64,000 bases of DNA. Origin: Ligula intestinalis. Its lineage: Eukaryota; Platyhelminthes; Cestoda; Diphyllobothriidea; Diphyllobothriidae. The DNA is taken from positions 22,749,104 through 22,813,103 of the forward strand of contig JAYGXS010000009.1 in NCBI GenBank assembly GCA_036362985.1. The letters are read 5' to 3'. The position numbers were made by a program, and so were the translations under genes. The stretch's first letter is position 1. Each line of letters begins with the position of its first letter. The notes under the pieces are model-generated. The model worked only from the letters and a program-made list of their open reading frames with translations, had not been told where the DNA came from and searched no databases. Below, piece by piece: positions 44,930 to 58,529 of the stretch.

Positions 44930-47130
44930 CTATAAAAGAACAGTTTTATAAGCATGAAAAGTTAAATTCGAGGAATTGAATTATTCTAGAAAAAAGGAAC
45001 AATTTTAGCTTTAAATTTTTTAAAATACTGTGGCATTTTTGCCGCATAACCTAGTAATAAAACTGTCTACAACTGGTCGTTCAAGTAAAAAATATAGCAA
45101 ACGCTTCACTGTAAGGTAAAAAAATCATTTCTTCCATTTTCAGCAACAAAATTGTCTAAATAGGACTTTCGGAAGAGATCGCCGTTTTGCTCTCACTTTG
45201 CTGGGCAAAAAGTATAATGCCCAGATATTCGTCAGCTATATATCAAAATAAAACGCTTGCTAAAGAGGTCACCTGGAATAAAAATTTTTAAAATTTATCT
45301 TAGGCATGTTAATATTCCACATTTGTTGGGGACGTTCATTTTTGTCGATAGTTAGGTTTTCTATTTGATTGAATCTACAGCGTTAACCAAATGGCCATCT
45401 TCATAATAAAGCATATCCAAAGACTAGCTTAATCGGTAAGATTTTAAAAAACACGTACGATAAAATATGAATTTAGAAAGAAAAGTTTGAAAGCACCGAT
45501 ATAAAAATAACTATATTCCAGAACCAAAAATATCTTTAAGGAAAATGAAAGAAAGCAAGTTCTTTAAATCTACACAAACTGGTATGTCTGCGATTTCAGC
45601 CGTCAATTATATTTGCATTGATAATTACAATTACTTAGATTTTTACCTTTTGAACATTTGCCGCTTTTTAAAGAAAGTTGGTATTCCCAAACCATAGTGA
45701 TATTACGCTCTTTATTAATTTCTAGTATTCAATTTGCTTGATGTCCTTCATTATTAAATCTGCTTTTACCAGTTTTCTAGTGATTATTAATCTTTCGCAA
45801 ATTTTAGCATATTGCATCAGTAGCATCATATTTCGTGAGCTGCCATGAAAGGAAGATGAACATTTCTATCAGATATTATCACTCATATTTGATGCAGTCT
45901 TTATTCCATCTAACTGTTATTTTTTATGAAAACAAACTAAGAGCGAGATGAAAACCGGAAGAGTGGAATACATTTGCGAAAATCTCTCATTGTTTAGAAA
46001 TTACGCAATAAAGTATGCGACGTAACTGATGGGCTAGGCACAAATAAAAGAAGAACCATTATAACAATCCGAAACCAGTGTGACTCTAAGCTTGAGTTCG
46101 AGTGTAAATCGAAGCCCTTAGGGGAATTAAGTCCCTTTGTTTAACTAGCGGACTGTCCCCGACTGTTCACTTTTTCAGAAACAAGCATCAAATAAAGCTT
46201 TTAAAACGAATTATCTTTCCAATTTATGAAGCGTTTTTGCCACAAAGCATACTAATAAAGCTGTCTAGACATGGGCCTAAAAGTAAAGAAATAAATCAAG
46301 TAACGATTTATCATAAAAATGAAAGTGTGTACTTCTATTTTCAGTAAACATTGTGAAAATAACTCTTATAGAGAGAGCAAAACTCCGGAAAAGGTATCCA
46401 TTTTTACTTTGACTTTACCTAGGAAAATTGTAACTTACGCAGATATCCGTCAGATAAGAATCTAAATAAAACACACGCTAAAGGGGTAATTCGTAGTAGA
46501 AATTCTATGCATTTATCTCATGCCTATTAATATCCAAATTTTTAAGGACGTTTATTTTTCAATTGGGTTGAGTCTACGATATAGCCCAAAAAACCATCTT
46601 TATATGAAAATTATCCAAAAACTCACTTCTTTGGTAAATGCCTTTGAGTTTGCGTGTGCGTTTGCCTTCATATTGAGGGTTTTAAGGAACAGTGGATAAG
46701 ATCTAAATTTATGACAACAAATTGGAAATGCCAAACTTAGTAATTTTAATTAAATACGAAAAACTTCTGTAAAGAAATTTGAATGAAATAAAGTTCTCAT
46801 AAGGCAAAAAAATGGCATTTCTACGCCTTCACCAATTGTATTTAAATTTACTGGTCACAATAAAAACAAATTTTCCTGTTTTCGGAACTTTTAGCTTTTT
46901 AAGAGGTCAGTATAGCTGAAGAAAGTGCTACCATCTTTCATAGAATCTTTACGTTTTTAATTTTATTTGAGGTTTTTGCTCAATATTTTAAAGGTTTTCC
47001 GGATATGTTTATGCCCATGGGCTAGTGATTATTAATCTGCACCAAATTTCAGCTTTGTGCACCAAGTAGATTGTTTTCCGTAAGACGCCATTAAAAGAAG
47101 ATTAACATTCGTATCGGATGTTACCATCGA
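44930..47130 (+). repeat. Diverged tandem duplication, period about 1.2 kb
   Basis: Blocks in 44930-45900 recur in order in 46180-47120: taataaaactgtcta (45055) against taataaagctgtcta (46253), a cagata.tcgtcag block, aataaaac.c.cgctaaag, a ggacgtt.att block, and ctagtgattattaatct, identical at 45777 and 47022. Offsets run from about 1,198 to 1,245 bp. Both units are AT-rich and non-coding. Confidence 0.7.
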
Positions 47131-47639
47131 TACTTCACGTATTCGGCCTCCCTGTTAAAAGAACAAAATGGTTACGCGGGTCAATCAGGAAACGAAGAAA
47201 AAAATTGCCTTAATAATACGCACTTTTTTAAGCGGCATAACTCATAAAATACGCATAAATTAATGGAAAATCATGAATAAAATCGAAACTGGCGCGAAAG
47301 GCTCCAATAAAACACAAAAATAAGAACCAGTGGCCTATTATTCAACAAGACTACAAAATAATAACTACAGTCTGATTCTGTTGATAAAAAACAAGATTTT
47401 TAAGTGAAAATATAGATTTATTCATGTACATTCTGGCGTTGACAGTGTCTAACCCTGTCTACTTCGACAAATGAGTAAAAATGTGAGCTGATAACACTTA
47501 AGTTTGAATAATTCCCTTTTATATTACGTTTAATTTAATTCTCTTCCAGTCACAAAGCAAAAACGTACCATTTCGGTCATGTGTTTCAACCGGTTATTCT
47601 AGGAAATTTATATATATGTGGCCTCTGTTTTTTGCATAG

Positions 47640-48490
47640 TTCGAGCTGTAGGTAAAATGTCTTTATTATCAACAAGCAAACGTATAACACTCTAAAACCA
47701 TGATGTCCAGCACGTGGCCTGCATTTGGACATATCTTGCTTCTGGTCACGTGCAGGGTTTCTGAATGTCTGCCATAGATGAAAAATCCCGCCTCTTCAAC
47801 AGAGCCTTGGGAGTGAGGGAGAACGAGAGAGAGAGAGAGAGCAAAGAAAAGCTTGGCAGTCTTCCACGACGACTCGATTCCTGCCAACCCAGACGCTGCA
47901 CACCTAGCTAAGCCAGATATTGGTCCGACGTATCCCAAGGTTTAACAAACGACAAACAACTCGTAGGAACGGAGGTCCAGACGACAGCGGTGGACAAAGC
48001 AGTCTCGACGTCTAGCAGAGTAGACTAGACTCGCAGAAACGGGAACGGAGTTGCGGTCAAGAGCTTTTGAGCGGCAGGCCTGGGTAACAAGGAATCTAGG
48101 CGCATATACGACGCGCACAGTTGTGTAGGAGGGCTTGATGACAAAGGTAATTGAGGAAGGTGGACGGAAGCAAGTTTTGGGCAGACTATGAGATGAAAAA
48201 AGAACGAACAATTGACCAACTCTACTGACGGAAAAAGGAGGGAGGGGAAGGGTGGCAGTAAAAGGCGGAGAAGTGGGCGGGTCGGGAACAAAATGCACAT
48301 AAAAATAGCAGGATGGAATTGTTTAGAGAGCAGTACTCCGTTAAAAGAAGAGATGCCGGCGATGTGAGAACTGAGCAAGCAGGCCAGATTTAGTGTACTA
48401 CGATAGCTGTACTTGATATGCACTTGAGGTACACGTTTAGAAGCAAAGGGGCAGTAGATGGTGGCAAGTAAGATAATTAACATCTAAGTT
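47640..48490 (-). other. GC-richer block in AT-rich surroundings, possible LTR or retroelement
   Basis: Has AATAAA on the minus strand (gataataaagac near 47662), a GA microsatellite at 47826-47843, and minus-strand frames of 89-152 codons without recognisable domains. The compositional jump from the flanks suggests an insertion. No target duplication was identified. Confidence 0.3.
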
Positions 48491-51215
48491 GGGTAAAGGA
48501 AAGACCCTAGGTATTGGAAGAAGTTCCTAGTCTGTGTGCATAACCCCACTGGAACCTATTAAGTCTCTAGGGTGCTGCAGGGACGAGGAAAAACATTGTT
48601 ATGGTACTAAAAAATATTTTTTTGTGTAACTAATTCTTTTTCCAATAAAACTGAATAATACATAAGAATAGGAAGCGGGAATTAAGATGTGTTTACACCA
48701 ATTCCAGGACTCTAGGCCTAACATTGGGTCGTAACCAACCCATTATCCGGACCCTTAGTTTAAATTTAATTTTTAACCCTCGTTGAGCCTCAACTTTACC
48801 CCTAAATCAAACCTTATTCTAAACTTTGCCTCAAAATTAACCATGCCCTTAACTGTAAACATTAAGTTTTGAACTTAATTGTAATCCGGCATTACAGGAA
48901 TTTATTTTCCAATGAATTATCAGATACTGTTCCACGTGCGACACGCATAAGTTTTTGAATTGCTTGAAAATGTCCTGCAAAAAACAAGAACAATTTCTAA
49001 ACGCGATGCTTTTACATGAAATTCTTAAGAGATTAGTTTTAAGGATGAGCTTGGAGCCATGCTTAAAGGTAGGATACGGTTGGTTTTTGTTTTTAATCTC
49101 GAACGATCTGCCCTTCAAGAAATTAAAAGAAAATCCAAGAGTGAAGGTAGCATTTCTATCACAGTGTTTCGTCGAGGGGATAGAAGACTGCAACTATAGG
49201 CAATTTTGGTATTTTTAAAGGTAAAAAACAATCTAAAACAATGCCACACGTCGAGAAAACTTCCTGATTTGTATTCAAATGTGTGTGCAGCTGAAATTCT
49301 AAAATGCATTTTAATTTGAGCACACTACGCAAGCAAGCTTATGATATTAATTCACATATAACCTTATCGCAGTTTATTTCAGTTACTTCAGAATAGTCAC
49401 GTAAAAGCAATCTTGTTCCTGGCCGTCTTCTTTGTAAATAATAGCTATTCCAGTATAAGGCATATTTTTTATGGATTTTCAATACCCTTTTAAATTCAAA
49501 TATATATTTAATAAAACTATACGAAAAAATCCTTATTGTATTCTTTTAGTAGACGGTTACAACTTCAAATTTTTCAATTGAAGAAGGAATACGTTTGACT
49601 TTAAATCATGAAATATTTCATGACTGTGAAATATTAATCCCTAATACATCATATTGATCACTTTATTCATTTGTTATAGACAGCAAATATTTAAAATATG
49701 AACAATCCTCATCGCAAAATTTTATGAAAATGATGTGCTTCCATCTTAATGCAAATATGCGATTTTCCTACGAGCGAATGAAGCTGTGTGGCATGTACTT
49801 TTAAAAAACTTCAGTTAAAGCATTACAGCCGGTAGGATGCAAAAGTATTCGGGCATATAGAAACTTTTTAAAAACGGCAGGTTCCCTCTCTATAAGTAAA
49901 GTATTTGAAGAACACGCAAAACACTTCAAAGTGTATACAATAAGAAGTATTCTCGTGCGTTTTGTTTGATAAAATTTGTTTGAGTTTGTAAGGGCGTCGG
50001 TAATGAATGAAAAAATTAATACTTCTTGAAAAGCAATTCTTTACAGATTGAGCTTTCCACGAGTGGTCAGAAAGACGTTCGCTCAAAGGCTGGCATCCTA
50101 AAATGCCTGAAATATTTTGAGCTTACGGTTCACATTTATTAAAATTTGAAGCAAATCTAGGTTAACTGTTTGCATCGAAAACATTCCAAATAAGGTTTGT
50201 CCACACTCTATGAGTTTTGAAATCTACCATATGATTTCCTTACTCTTTTAAGCATGAGGACTGGTAACATGAAACTGGGTAAGTTTTTATACAATTAAAA
50301 TATTGCATGGAAAGTAAAAAAGGCCTTTTTCAGTCGCTTGTACCAAACACACTGTTTTTTCTTTTTATACCATCAACGCAAATCTAGTTTTTGTCGGTTA
50401 CAGAAAAAATGGACTTTTTCGCAACTTTTGCGGCGGCCGGTGTGGTCCGACATTTGGGTGGCCCAAAACCGGAAATCAGCAATGCAGAAACCACAATAGA
50501 GCAGCCCAATTATTTGAAGTCATTTGAATAGAAAAGCTATGTGTCCGGAAGGCTGCAGGAATAATATGAGTGCATTTTTTAATGAAATATAATAAAGTGT
50601 GAACACAAAGCCGTTGAAAATTGTTTCTTTTAGATTTAATAATAATAAGGCACTTCTCAGAAAGTGGCAAGACAAGCAAAGTGACATTGTTCTGAGTTTC
50701 TGTATAAGTGGCGGAAAATCTTCAAAGAGCGAACTGAAGAGCACGATCTAGCAGCGAAACCACGAGTGCAGACGTGGGTGATTAGTTAGTGCACAGTGAT
50801 TAAAATTGGTTGCAATTAATAGCCCCGTACAACGGTACGAGTATATCCTGTGATGCGATCAGCGAACGTCCTCTGACCTAGTTACTTACAACCAACAAGA
50901 TAATAAGTCCATTACTCGGTGGGTTGAACGCTGAAATTTGAAACACAGTAAGTGAAATGAGGAATTAAGGTGTGGCTAGCCCACTGTGGCTTATCAACTA
51001 TAAATGATCATTCCATTGTCCCATGCCAGTGTCTTTATTCGTTATTATGCTTTCATCGTTCAATTCTTACATCTTCATCTCTAGATTTTAATCAGGTTGA
51101 TTTTACTTTTTTGCATCCTTATATCAATGAACAATGGTAGGTATGCGTTCACCGATTGATGCAGAAATCAATCATTCCGTTTTGTTGTGACCTGGGACGC
51201 ACTTGCAGACAAAGA
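48491..51215. other. AT-rich, no recognised gene; degenerate CTAACCC-like tract
   Basis: At 48700-48860 the plus strand is rich in cctaac/cccttaa/taaacttt-like words, resembling degenerate telomere-type repeats. The rest shows no exon or domain. Confidence 0.35.
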
Positions 51216-51660
51216 CAAGGGAAACTGGAATGATCATTTCTGGCTTCTTAGCCGGCACCAGCCAGCCATAGCAAAACCCAGTATATCCAACTTCGAGGCT
51301 CGAACCCACGAATTGTCAGATAGAAGTCCAACGGTCTACCCACCGAGACCCTGGCTCATTGTCGTGTCGGTCTCAGTCAAAACTATGCACAATGGTAGAT
51401 GAGACCCCACCGATTGGTACGCGGAGATCACACGTTCCGTTGTATTTTATCTTGGGACGTGCTCGCGAGCCACCCAGCAGCTGCTCAACGGCTTACCTAG
51501 TCAAAGCAGAAAATATATTGCTGACAATGGCAAGTGCTCAGTGGCTAGAGCGCTGGTATTCTGAGAAGAAAGCTCGCGGGTTCAAACTTCGGGTTAGGTT
51601 TGGCAGGCTGATGACGAAAAATAGGCCAGGAATGCCATTCAGGTCTCCCTTTTAATTTTT
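51216..51660. repeat. Opposed pair of SINE-like repeats
   Basis: Minus copy 51216-51360: tail aactggaatgatcatttctg, box B complement ggctcgaacccacga, box A region near 51340. Plus copy 51530-51655: gtggctagagcgctggtatt (box A), gctcgcgggttcaaactt (box B), tail aggccaggaatgccattcag then gtctccc. They are separated by about 170 bp containing a segment partly repeating 51140-51200. Confidence 0.65.
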
Positions 51661-54163
51661 AGCAGTATGTATCTACATATCTATGCTTATATGAAGAGCA
51701 AAATAGATAAACTAAAAGGGAGACCAAAATGAATATTTCTGGCTAATTAACCGTAATTAACGTACTCCCTAATAGATAGATCGATGAGCACCCTACTTTA
51801 ATATTTATATGTTTATAGTTAAGCCAGTTCACTGACCGGCATTCTGTAAATCTTGCTGGTATTTTTCATTGCGTTATTTATATTTTTAGCTATATAAGGT
51901 TTTATTATTATGATTTGAAGCGACTAATTGATGATACTGAATTTTTCATTACCCATAGAGTGTTCATGGTTAGCCATGGAGAACTGCACGAAAGTTCAGT
52001 CAAGGACTGTTAAAAGGTACTTTAAATTGTAAGCGTGAACCATTAGATAAAAGAAGAGTTAAGTACTGGAAACAAAAGTTTGAAGAGGCTAGCAATTTGT
52101 TCATGCTCATAAGATCATGAAACAAGACGTGGTACAACTAGTAAAAGAGGCCAGAGGCAACTCAAAACAAAATTATTTAAGTTTTCTATGAATCAAACAT
52201 TGACAAGAGAAAAGCCCTAACAGGAAACTTGAATTTTTTCTTGTGAAAATCCTACGAAGACAAGAAAAAATCTTGATAAAAGTATCACTTCAAAAGTAAG
52301 AATCGTTCTAGCTGAATAATTTTGCGTAAAAACACACTTTTTATTATTATGCTTAAGAAAAAAGGTTGCGCAGGTTTCGAATTAGCAGTAATAAACTTTT
52401 TGGCAGTTGTTTCATGTAAACTTGGTGGTATCTTAAGTATCAGTCATAAAGAATTAACAAAGCGCTGTACACCTTTGTAATGAGTGTAAAAACTGATGCC
52501 TTCATTTGAAGATAATAATCAACACTGGTATCACCAAGACGCAATTCAATCACTGAATTAGTTTGCACGGTTGTCATGCTTTTGTCTTTTGAAACGCAAA
52601 CATATGCACCATACAGTAGTACGCGACCGAAAAGGTAGTTTATGTTGACGAACGTTGAGATTTTGAAAAGATTAACATAAGAAGATGGGTAGTGATGTAT
52701 TTTCCAGAACTGGAGCAACTGTGCAGTCCGAAGGCAAATATTTAATGGACAAAAACGCTAGCCGCATTGGCATATTTAGGGATGCTTAACAAGGGATCGA
52801 TAACTGACAGGACATAAATGACGTAGTGGTAGCGGAGCAGAACATGAACAGTGAGAGCAAAACAAAATGTGCGTGGACATCCTACTTACTTTTCAAAAAA
52901 TTGATTCAATAATCTAATGTTGTCAAAGCAAAAATATTGCTATATAAATAAAAAGAGAAGTTTTTCACTTACCTTCCATACTTGCTCACAGTTTATCACA
53001 TATTATCGTCCTCTTTTAGTTTTGTTGAGTTTACTTATGAGTTTTATTAGTTTTGTTACGGATTAGGTATAGTTTTAAGTTTCTTGTTAGTTTTTACTGT
53101 TTAGTTTATTGTAGGTTACATTTGCTTATTTAGTTAAGCTAGGTTTTATTTAAACTTTTAGTTTAGATTTAGATCTATAAGTGAAATGCGGTCTCTGTTC
53201 GATTTTTAATCTTGACTTCACCTAAGTTTTGTTAATTTGGTTTATTACATGTATTTATGTTTAATTTCTGCTTTTGGTTGAGTTTTTAGCTGATTATCAC
53301 GTTTTATATTTTATTTTTATTTTTGATTCATTTAAAGTTGAATGAACTTGGCTCGGTTCGCTTTACCTTTAGTTAGTTGACCTTAGTTTAAACCACGTTT
53401 TTTTTATTGAAGTGAGTTTATGCTATTTCAGTTTACCTATTTGTTGAGTGAAATTAAGTTTGCAGTTAAGTTTTAAACGTATAAGTGACATGAGATTTTT
53501 ATGTCATTTTTAGTTTTAGAAATTTTAATTTGCTTTGCGCTTCTCCGCATATTGGGGCACTTCTCAATATTTGCAAAATTGGCGTGTTTTTGGTTGATTA
53601 CTGTTTTATTTCTATTTTTATAAGCAGTAATTGTTGATTAACATTTCTTTTATTTTGTTCTGCCCAAAGTGTACAAGTTGTTTTATAAAATTCGATCTCA
53701 CATTACACAAGGATCGAGCTTTCGCGTGCTGTTGAGGGGAATGAAATAGATGTCTACCGAAATGATGATGAATTGTGACCAGAGAAAAGGCTGTGCAAAA
53801 GGACCTTACTTTCGAAGAATAGAATCACAGGGAGAAATGGGTACTTAAAAGACGAAAATACCAAAAACTACCCGGAATATAGGTAGGCGGTTTAGAACGG
53901 TAAAGAAAAAGGAAATGTGACCTAAAAAGCGTGTAGTTAATGGACATGAAAAAGCCATAATGTTAGACTAAATGACGGAGTGATTTGAAAAGAGCAAAAG
54001 CGAGCTGCAGAAAAAAAAACAATGAGTGAGGCTTTAGGCACCAATAGCAACTGTGTTATGTAAGCAACTGCAAGGCATTTTGCAGCAAAGAAAATCTAGA
54101 CTCGAATCTAGGCTGTAATCAATAAGGGCTGGGAACGGCGATGAATGCGAAACAAGAGCAAGC
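51661..54163. other. AT-rich, no recognised gene; T-rich TTTAGTT-like tract 53010-53520
   Basis: Between about 53010 and 53520 the plus strand is strongly T-over-A skewed, with many agttt/ttagttt words, a degenerate low-complexity tract. No gene recognised elsewhere. Confidence 0.45.
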
Positions 54164-54199
54164 GTGGGTGGGGTGGGGTGGGGTGGGGTGGGGTGGGGA
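54164..54199 (+). repeat. (GGGGT)n microsatellite, G-quadruplex-prone
   Basis: About six to seven consecutive ggggt units. Four or more G4 runs separated by single T meet the standard G-quadruplex pattern. Confidence 0.9.
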
Positions 54200-55529
54200 G
54201 AGAGGTGAAGTAAAATATTCTCAGTACGCGTGACCACAAGGAATGCACGTCCCAACTGCACTACGATTGGACGGCCGAGCTTTCAGTGCGACTGGTCCCC
54301 TGCCTGACTGCTTTTAGGCATGTGGTGAGAACCACTGATTGCACAGTGACAGCACTGAAATATCAAAGGCATCTACAACGCGGATTTTTCCTTGTTTTTG
54401 TGTGTGTGAGCTTCGGGGATCCCCTGTGTGCAACGACCCGGTGAGTCAAAAGTGCTCTGCTTTTGCTTCAATGACTTCAACATCGTGCGCGTGTGAAGCG
54501 ATAGGAAACTGCTTATTAATTTTGATGGTTTTTTTATCGGAAATTATCTTAAAGTTAGGCAAGCACTAAAATTTGAAATAATACTGAATAATCTAATCTA
54601 AAGTTGACGAAAAAAATATGATAAAATATTAACTGCTTTAAAAAAATAAAAATATGAATAAGAACAATAAATTTAAATATCTTCGTAAGCGGAATGCATA
54701 ACCTTATCTCCTCCTTTAAACAAAAGGCTTTTTCCTCAATCAAAAAATCAAAAAATCCTGCTGTTCCTTAATTACAAGATTTTGCATATGGACTTTTAAA
54801 TGCTGATACATTTTTGAGCGTTTCCAGTGTTATCTAGCCTTTGACTAGATATCAGGGTCATGATCGACGTTTATATCAAAACCTTTAAAATCAACTATCT
54901 GTTAAAAGTATTAACCGAAAAAATTAGTTTTCTGATATCAGTATTTATAACGTTGGCAATCTATTTTGAAACACATTTTCCAGAAAAAAGAATGTCCACA
55001 ACGAAGTTTTCTACTGTTCTTTCTCAGATTAATTAAAACCTTTTGATAATAGGTCACCCATTTAAAAGAACTTTAATTAGTTCTTGTAGCACATACTTAA
55101 CCACTAAAATATTAACCTGTGCATGCTGTATTTTGCTTATGTGATGTCAAAAGGAAGATAAATAAAACAATTTGGCTGGAAATGAAAAACATTACTATTC
55201 TGATATTGTTGGTTTACTCTTTGCTTTGTCTTAAGCTTGCAAATGCAAAAGGGACGCCAAATTTTCACCAAAATACTGTAGTAATTGTTTATCTGCTGTC
55301 TACTCCGTTTCGAACTGATGCATAAATGGAAGTTCTTTGTGTGTAAAAGTACATTCCTACATGACTTTGATTTAATAAGATGTGTATTTGGCTTCACCTA
55401 CACGATAATACATGGGCAGCTTTCATTAAGTCCCAACTACTTGATAAGGTAAAAAAATGTAGTTGAAACTTCCTTGTTACTGCATTTGTAGCAAATACTT
55501 CTTAAATTGAGTTAAACCAATTGTGAAAT
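54200..55529. other. AT-rich, no recognised gene
   Basis: No exon or domain recognised; frames are short and biased to Ile/Phe/Lys/Asn as expected of AT-rich non-coding DNA. Confidence 0.4.
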
Positions 55530-55700
55530 GCTCGCAACATTAGGCAGGATTCGTACCCGCAGAGAAGAGCGGCCTATAAATGACATTCGCAGTTCAAGTG
55601 GGTAAAGAATTGGCTTGGCTAAAAGACCACTCTCCTATGCGGGTTCAAACCCCGCCGAATGCCGGGAGTTTTTTCAAAATTGGGTCAACTAAATTAACTT
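55530..55700. repeat. Opposed tRNA-like SINE heads, family S2
   Basis: Minus head: ggattcgtacccgcagag (box B complement) near 55547. Plus head: gcagttcaagtgggtaaaga (box A region, 55590) to atgcgggttcaaaccccgcc (box B, 55636-55655), then a tail tttttcaaaattgggtcaac. The plus head is about 75 nt, tRNA-sized, but acceptor-stem pairing is not evident, so SINE rather than tRNA gene. Confidence 0.6.
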
Positions 55701-57315
55701 AATCTGCCAAACAGACTAAATAACTTCACACATTAGCAAAACATGTTTTTTAATACCAAAATTATTGCTTGTTTTGAGAAATTAATGCAGTTCCATGAAG
55801 CGGGCTTCACTTGCATTTGAGTCAGTCCTAAATAAATTATCCGGTTCTGGAAGGGATATGTATTTAAATGTTCTTACATATTTTGGAGCTCTCCCGTAGC
55901 ATAATGCATATAAATAAATTTATTGCCTCATTTTTAATTTTTTTGACGTTAAGCTTCTCTCGATTTAGCCAAAACTAATGCCCATAATAAACTAAACTCG
56001 AAGGCCACCTTTCCTTAATAAAAAGCTTTCTTAGGATTAAATATACTCAGTGGATAAAAATAACGTGACAAAATCTATGCAAACCTAACAATTTAACTTT
56101 TATCATGACCTTTATTTGAATCTTAAAAGTATACTTCAGGCACAAAAAAAGCTCAAAGACAACCTGGTTTTTGTACCTTCAAGCCTTACGAATTTTATTT
56201 TTTGGATGAAATGTTGCCCCTGACACTATTCGCTAGAAATTGTATTGCCGACAAATTTTCCTTATAACGCCTTCAACAGGGAAATATTTGGAAACATAAA
56301 TATGATTTAAATGTGAGAGAGCTATCCTTGGACAGGAGGGAGAAAATGCACTTTTCCGAAGACGATTCTAAAGAGGATAATTTGGCATCCACTGTCATAA
56401 AATTTAATGATAAAAGTAAAATGTTCGTAGAATTAAAATAACAGAGCATAAGTGGGAATCGTAGCGCACCCAAAATAGACAGGCATAAAAGTCAAATGCT
56501 TTTTTATGATATAATAAAGTGCACTTTTCGGTAAACGCGGAGGTTAATGGCAATGTTCACGCATGCCTAATGGATAGTTACATTGGCTTCTTTACAAAGG
56601 CTGGGTTTTGGGTATCACAAGGATGCTTTTTAACTTAGAATGAATTTTAACCTGGCAAAGTATGCCCTAAGCTTTCAAGTATAGTGGTCGTTCGCGGGCC
56701 AGAAGTTACAAAGGACAAATACACGAACACTGTTTTTTAATTTTCGCAAACATATGATGGCTTTTCTGCATGCGAAGTCATTTTTGTGTTGAACGTAATC
56801 GTCCTTCACCGACAGATCAACCTATATTTTTCAGTCATAGGTTTGATAATTTTCCTTATCATTAAAGCGAGAAGTTTACCGCTTGCTGTCTATACAGACT
56901 TACGTAGATTTGCGGGGTATTTGTGGGATATTTTTAAATATTTATTAATCAAAGGGTTCTGCCCCACAGAGTTGTTAAATTTGCTCTTGAAATTTATCTA
57001 AAAGCATGAATTCACCATGAAAACCACTTGCCTGAACGAGATAATGAGAAAAATAATTGCGTAGTGAACAATGGATATAAAACAATATAAATCAGTTTTT
57101 AAGTTGCAGAAAATCCCTTCAGAGAATTCAAAATAACGAGCCTACGTAGGTTTTCGATAAATTGTCATCAAGGCCATTACACAAAAATGAAAAACGGGTA
57201 AAAATTAAACAAATAGTCAATAATGTTCACTTTTTCATAAAAACGAATCGTGGGAAATGGGGGTAGGGGTCGATAAGGAGAAATGGTTACGTAAGGAAGG
57301 TTTGGTGAAGTCAGT
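55701..57315. other. AT-rich, no recognised gene
   Basis: Nothing recognisable. A stretch near 55980-56040 weakly resembles part of the 45-47 kb duplication. Confidence 0.35.
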
Positions 57316-57763
57316 CTAGGGGAAGGTAAGGAAGAGGGGGCAATGGAGGGAGACATACAGAGAGTGGAAAAGTACATGCCGCTCAGTGGCTGTGAACCAG
57401 GCTAGACTTAGAGCTTGTAGGAGGTTTTTTTGCGTCCCCAACGCTGAATTTCTCAGCCTGACAGCGGTCGTTTTGGTTGTCGCTAGCAGGCACTGACCCA
57501 GGGGCTTTGAATAGTTTTGTAAGACCCTATAAATCACATTGAAGGCTTTGTTGGGATCCACACCATGTCCGGAATCACAAAATGTCGGCCGGCATTGCAC
57601 TGTTTATGTTCCTCATCATTTTTGTTAAGGCATGCCGGGGGGTGCTCTCGTATTGTTTTGGACAAGCGCCGATTCGTGCGATCGATGTATAATGGCCCGA
57701 TGGGAATTTATCGGAAGCCCATGTATGCTCGCCAGCCAGTCTTCTGAGTACTAATCTAATCAA
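57316..57763 (-). mobile_element. PLE GIY-YIG endonuclease fragment
   Basis: The minus strand holds YIDRTNRRLSKTIREHPPAC in one frame (57700-57640) and, in the next, DSGHGVDPNKAFNVIYRVLQ, GQCLLATTKTTAVRLRNSAL and QALSLAWFTATE (57600-57380). These match the YIG-EH block and the C-terminal blocks of the 4.85-kb copy. It is broken by at least one frameshift and has no RT. Confidence 0.85.
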
Positions 57764-58529
57764 TAAAGCCTAAGTTTTATTCTTTCTTCCTTTGAATTAG
57801 ACAATTTTATGTTTTTTATAGTCAAGTAAAAGTTGTAGTTGTATACTCTACGCTTTTCCTACAAGCATGCATGTTTTGGGCGGTATCCTTGCAAATTCCA
57901 TTTTGTACCGTCCTACATAAATATATGGTCTAAGGCGTCATATAAGTAAGAAGTATTCAGTCTACTATGAACCTCCTAGCGCGTGCTATTCTGTCTACAA
58001 TTGAATCTATTTCTGACTTGGAATAATCGACAGGCACATTACCTTATAAAACGCTTTCACAACAAATCTTGCCATTCACACATAGGTATTGTTTATTTAT
58101 TTTTTCTTCAATCGCGATTGGTAGCTAATTTAAGAACAAAAACAACATTAAATGTCGCGACCCAATGTGCAAAAGGCCTTTTCGGTTTTTTTATGTCATT
58201 TTGTTACATAAAATATCGGTTTTACCGCAAAACTTCACCGAAACCCAGTCGCTTAGGAGTGGAGTGTTTACCTACCTGCCATTAAATATTTCTCATAGAA
58301 AAGCACTGAGTTTTCGATGTAAAAATACCTACAGGAACGAAAAGGTTTCAAAGTCTAGGCTTTGTCTTAAGTTCACAAGAAGCACCAGGAAGGGTCTGTG
58401 GGCACTCACCGTGGTGTAAAGTCACTCAGTGTAATAGAAGCTAACCTGCCTGAAATTGCAATTTGAGTCCAACGTCTTTTGGGAAATGCAACCTTACTAC
58501 CTTAAGGATAATCAGTTAACATATATAAA

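Noticed and set aside
48025..48483. Minus-strand frame of 152 codons as a gene
   Set aside because: Leu/Ser/Pro-rich reading of purine-rich sequence on the other strand; no domain, and the block looks like an inserted repeat.
55590..55665. Possible functional tRNA gene
   Set aside because: Boxes A and B are visible and size fits, but the ends do not form a clear acceptor stem and the tail matches the SINE family S2.
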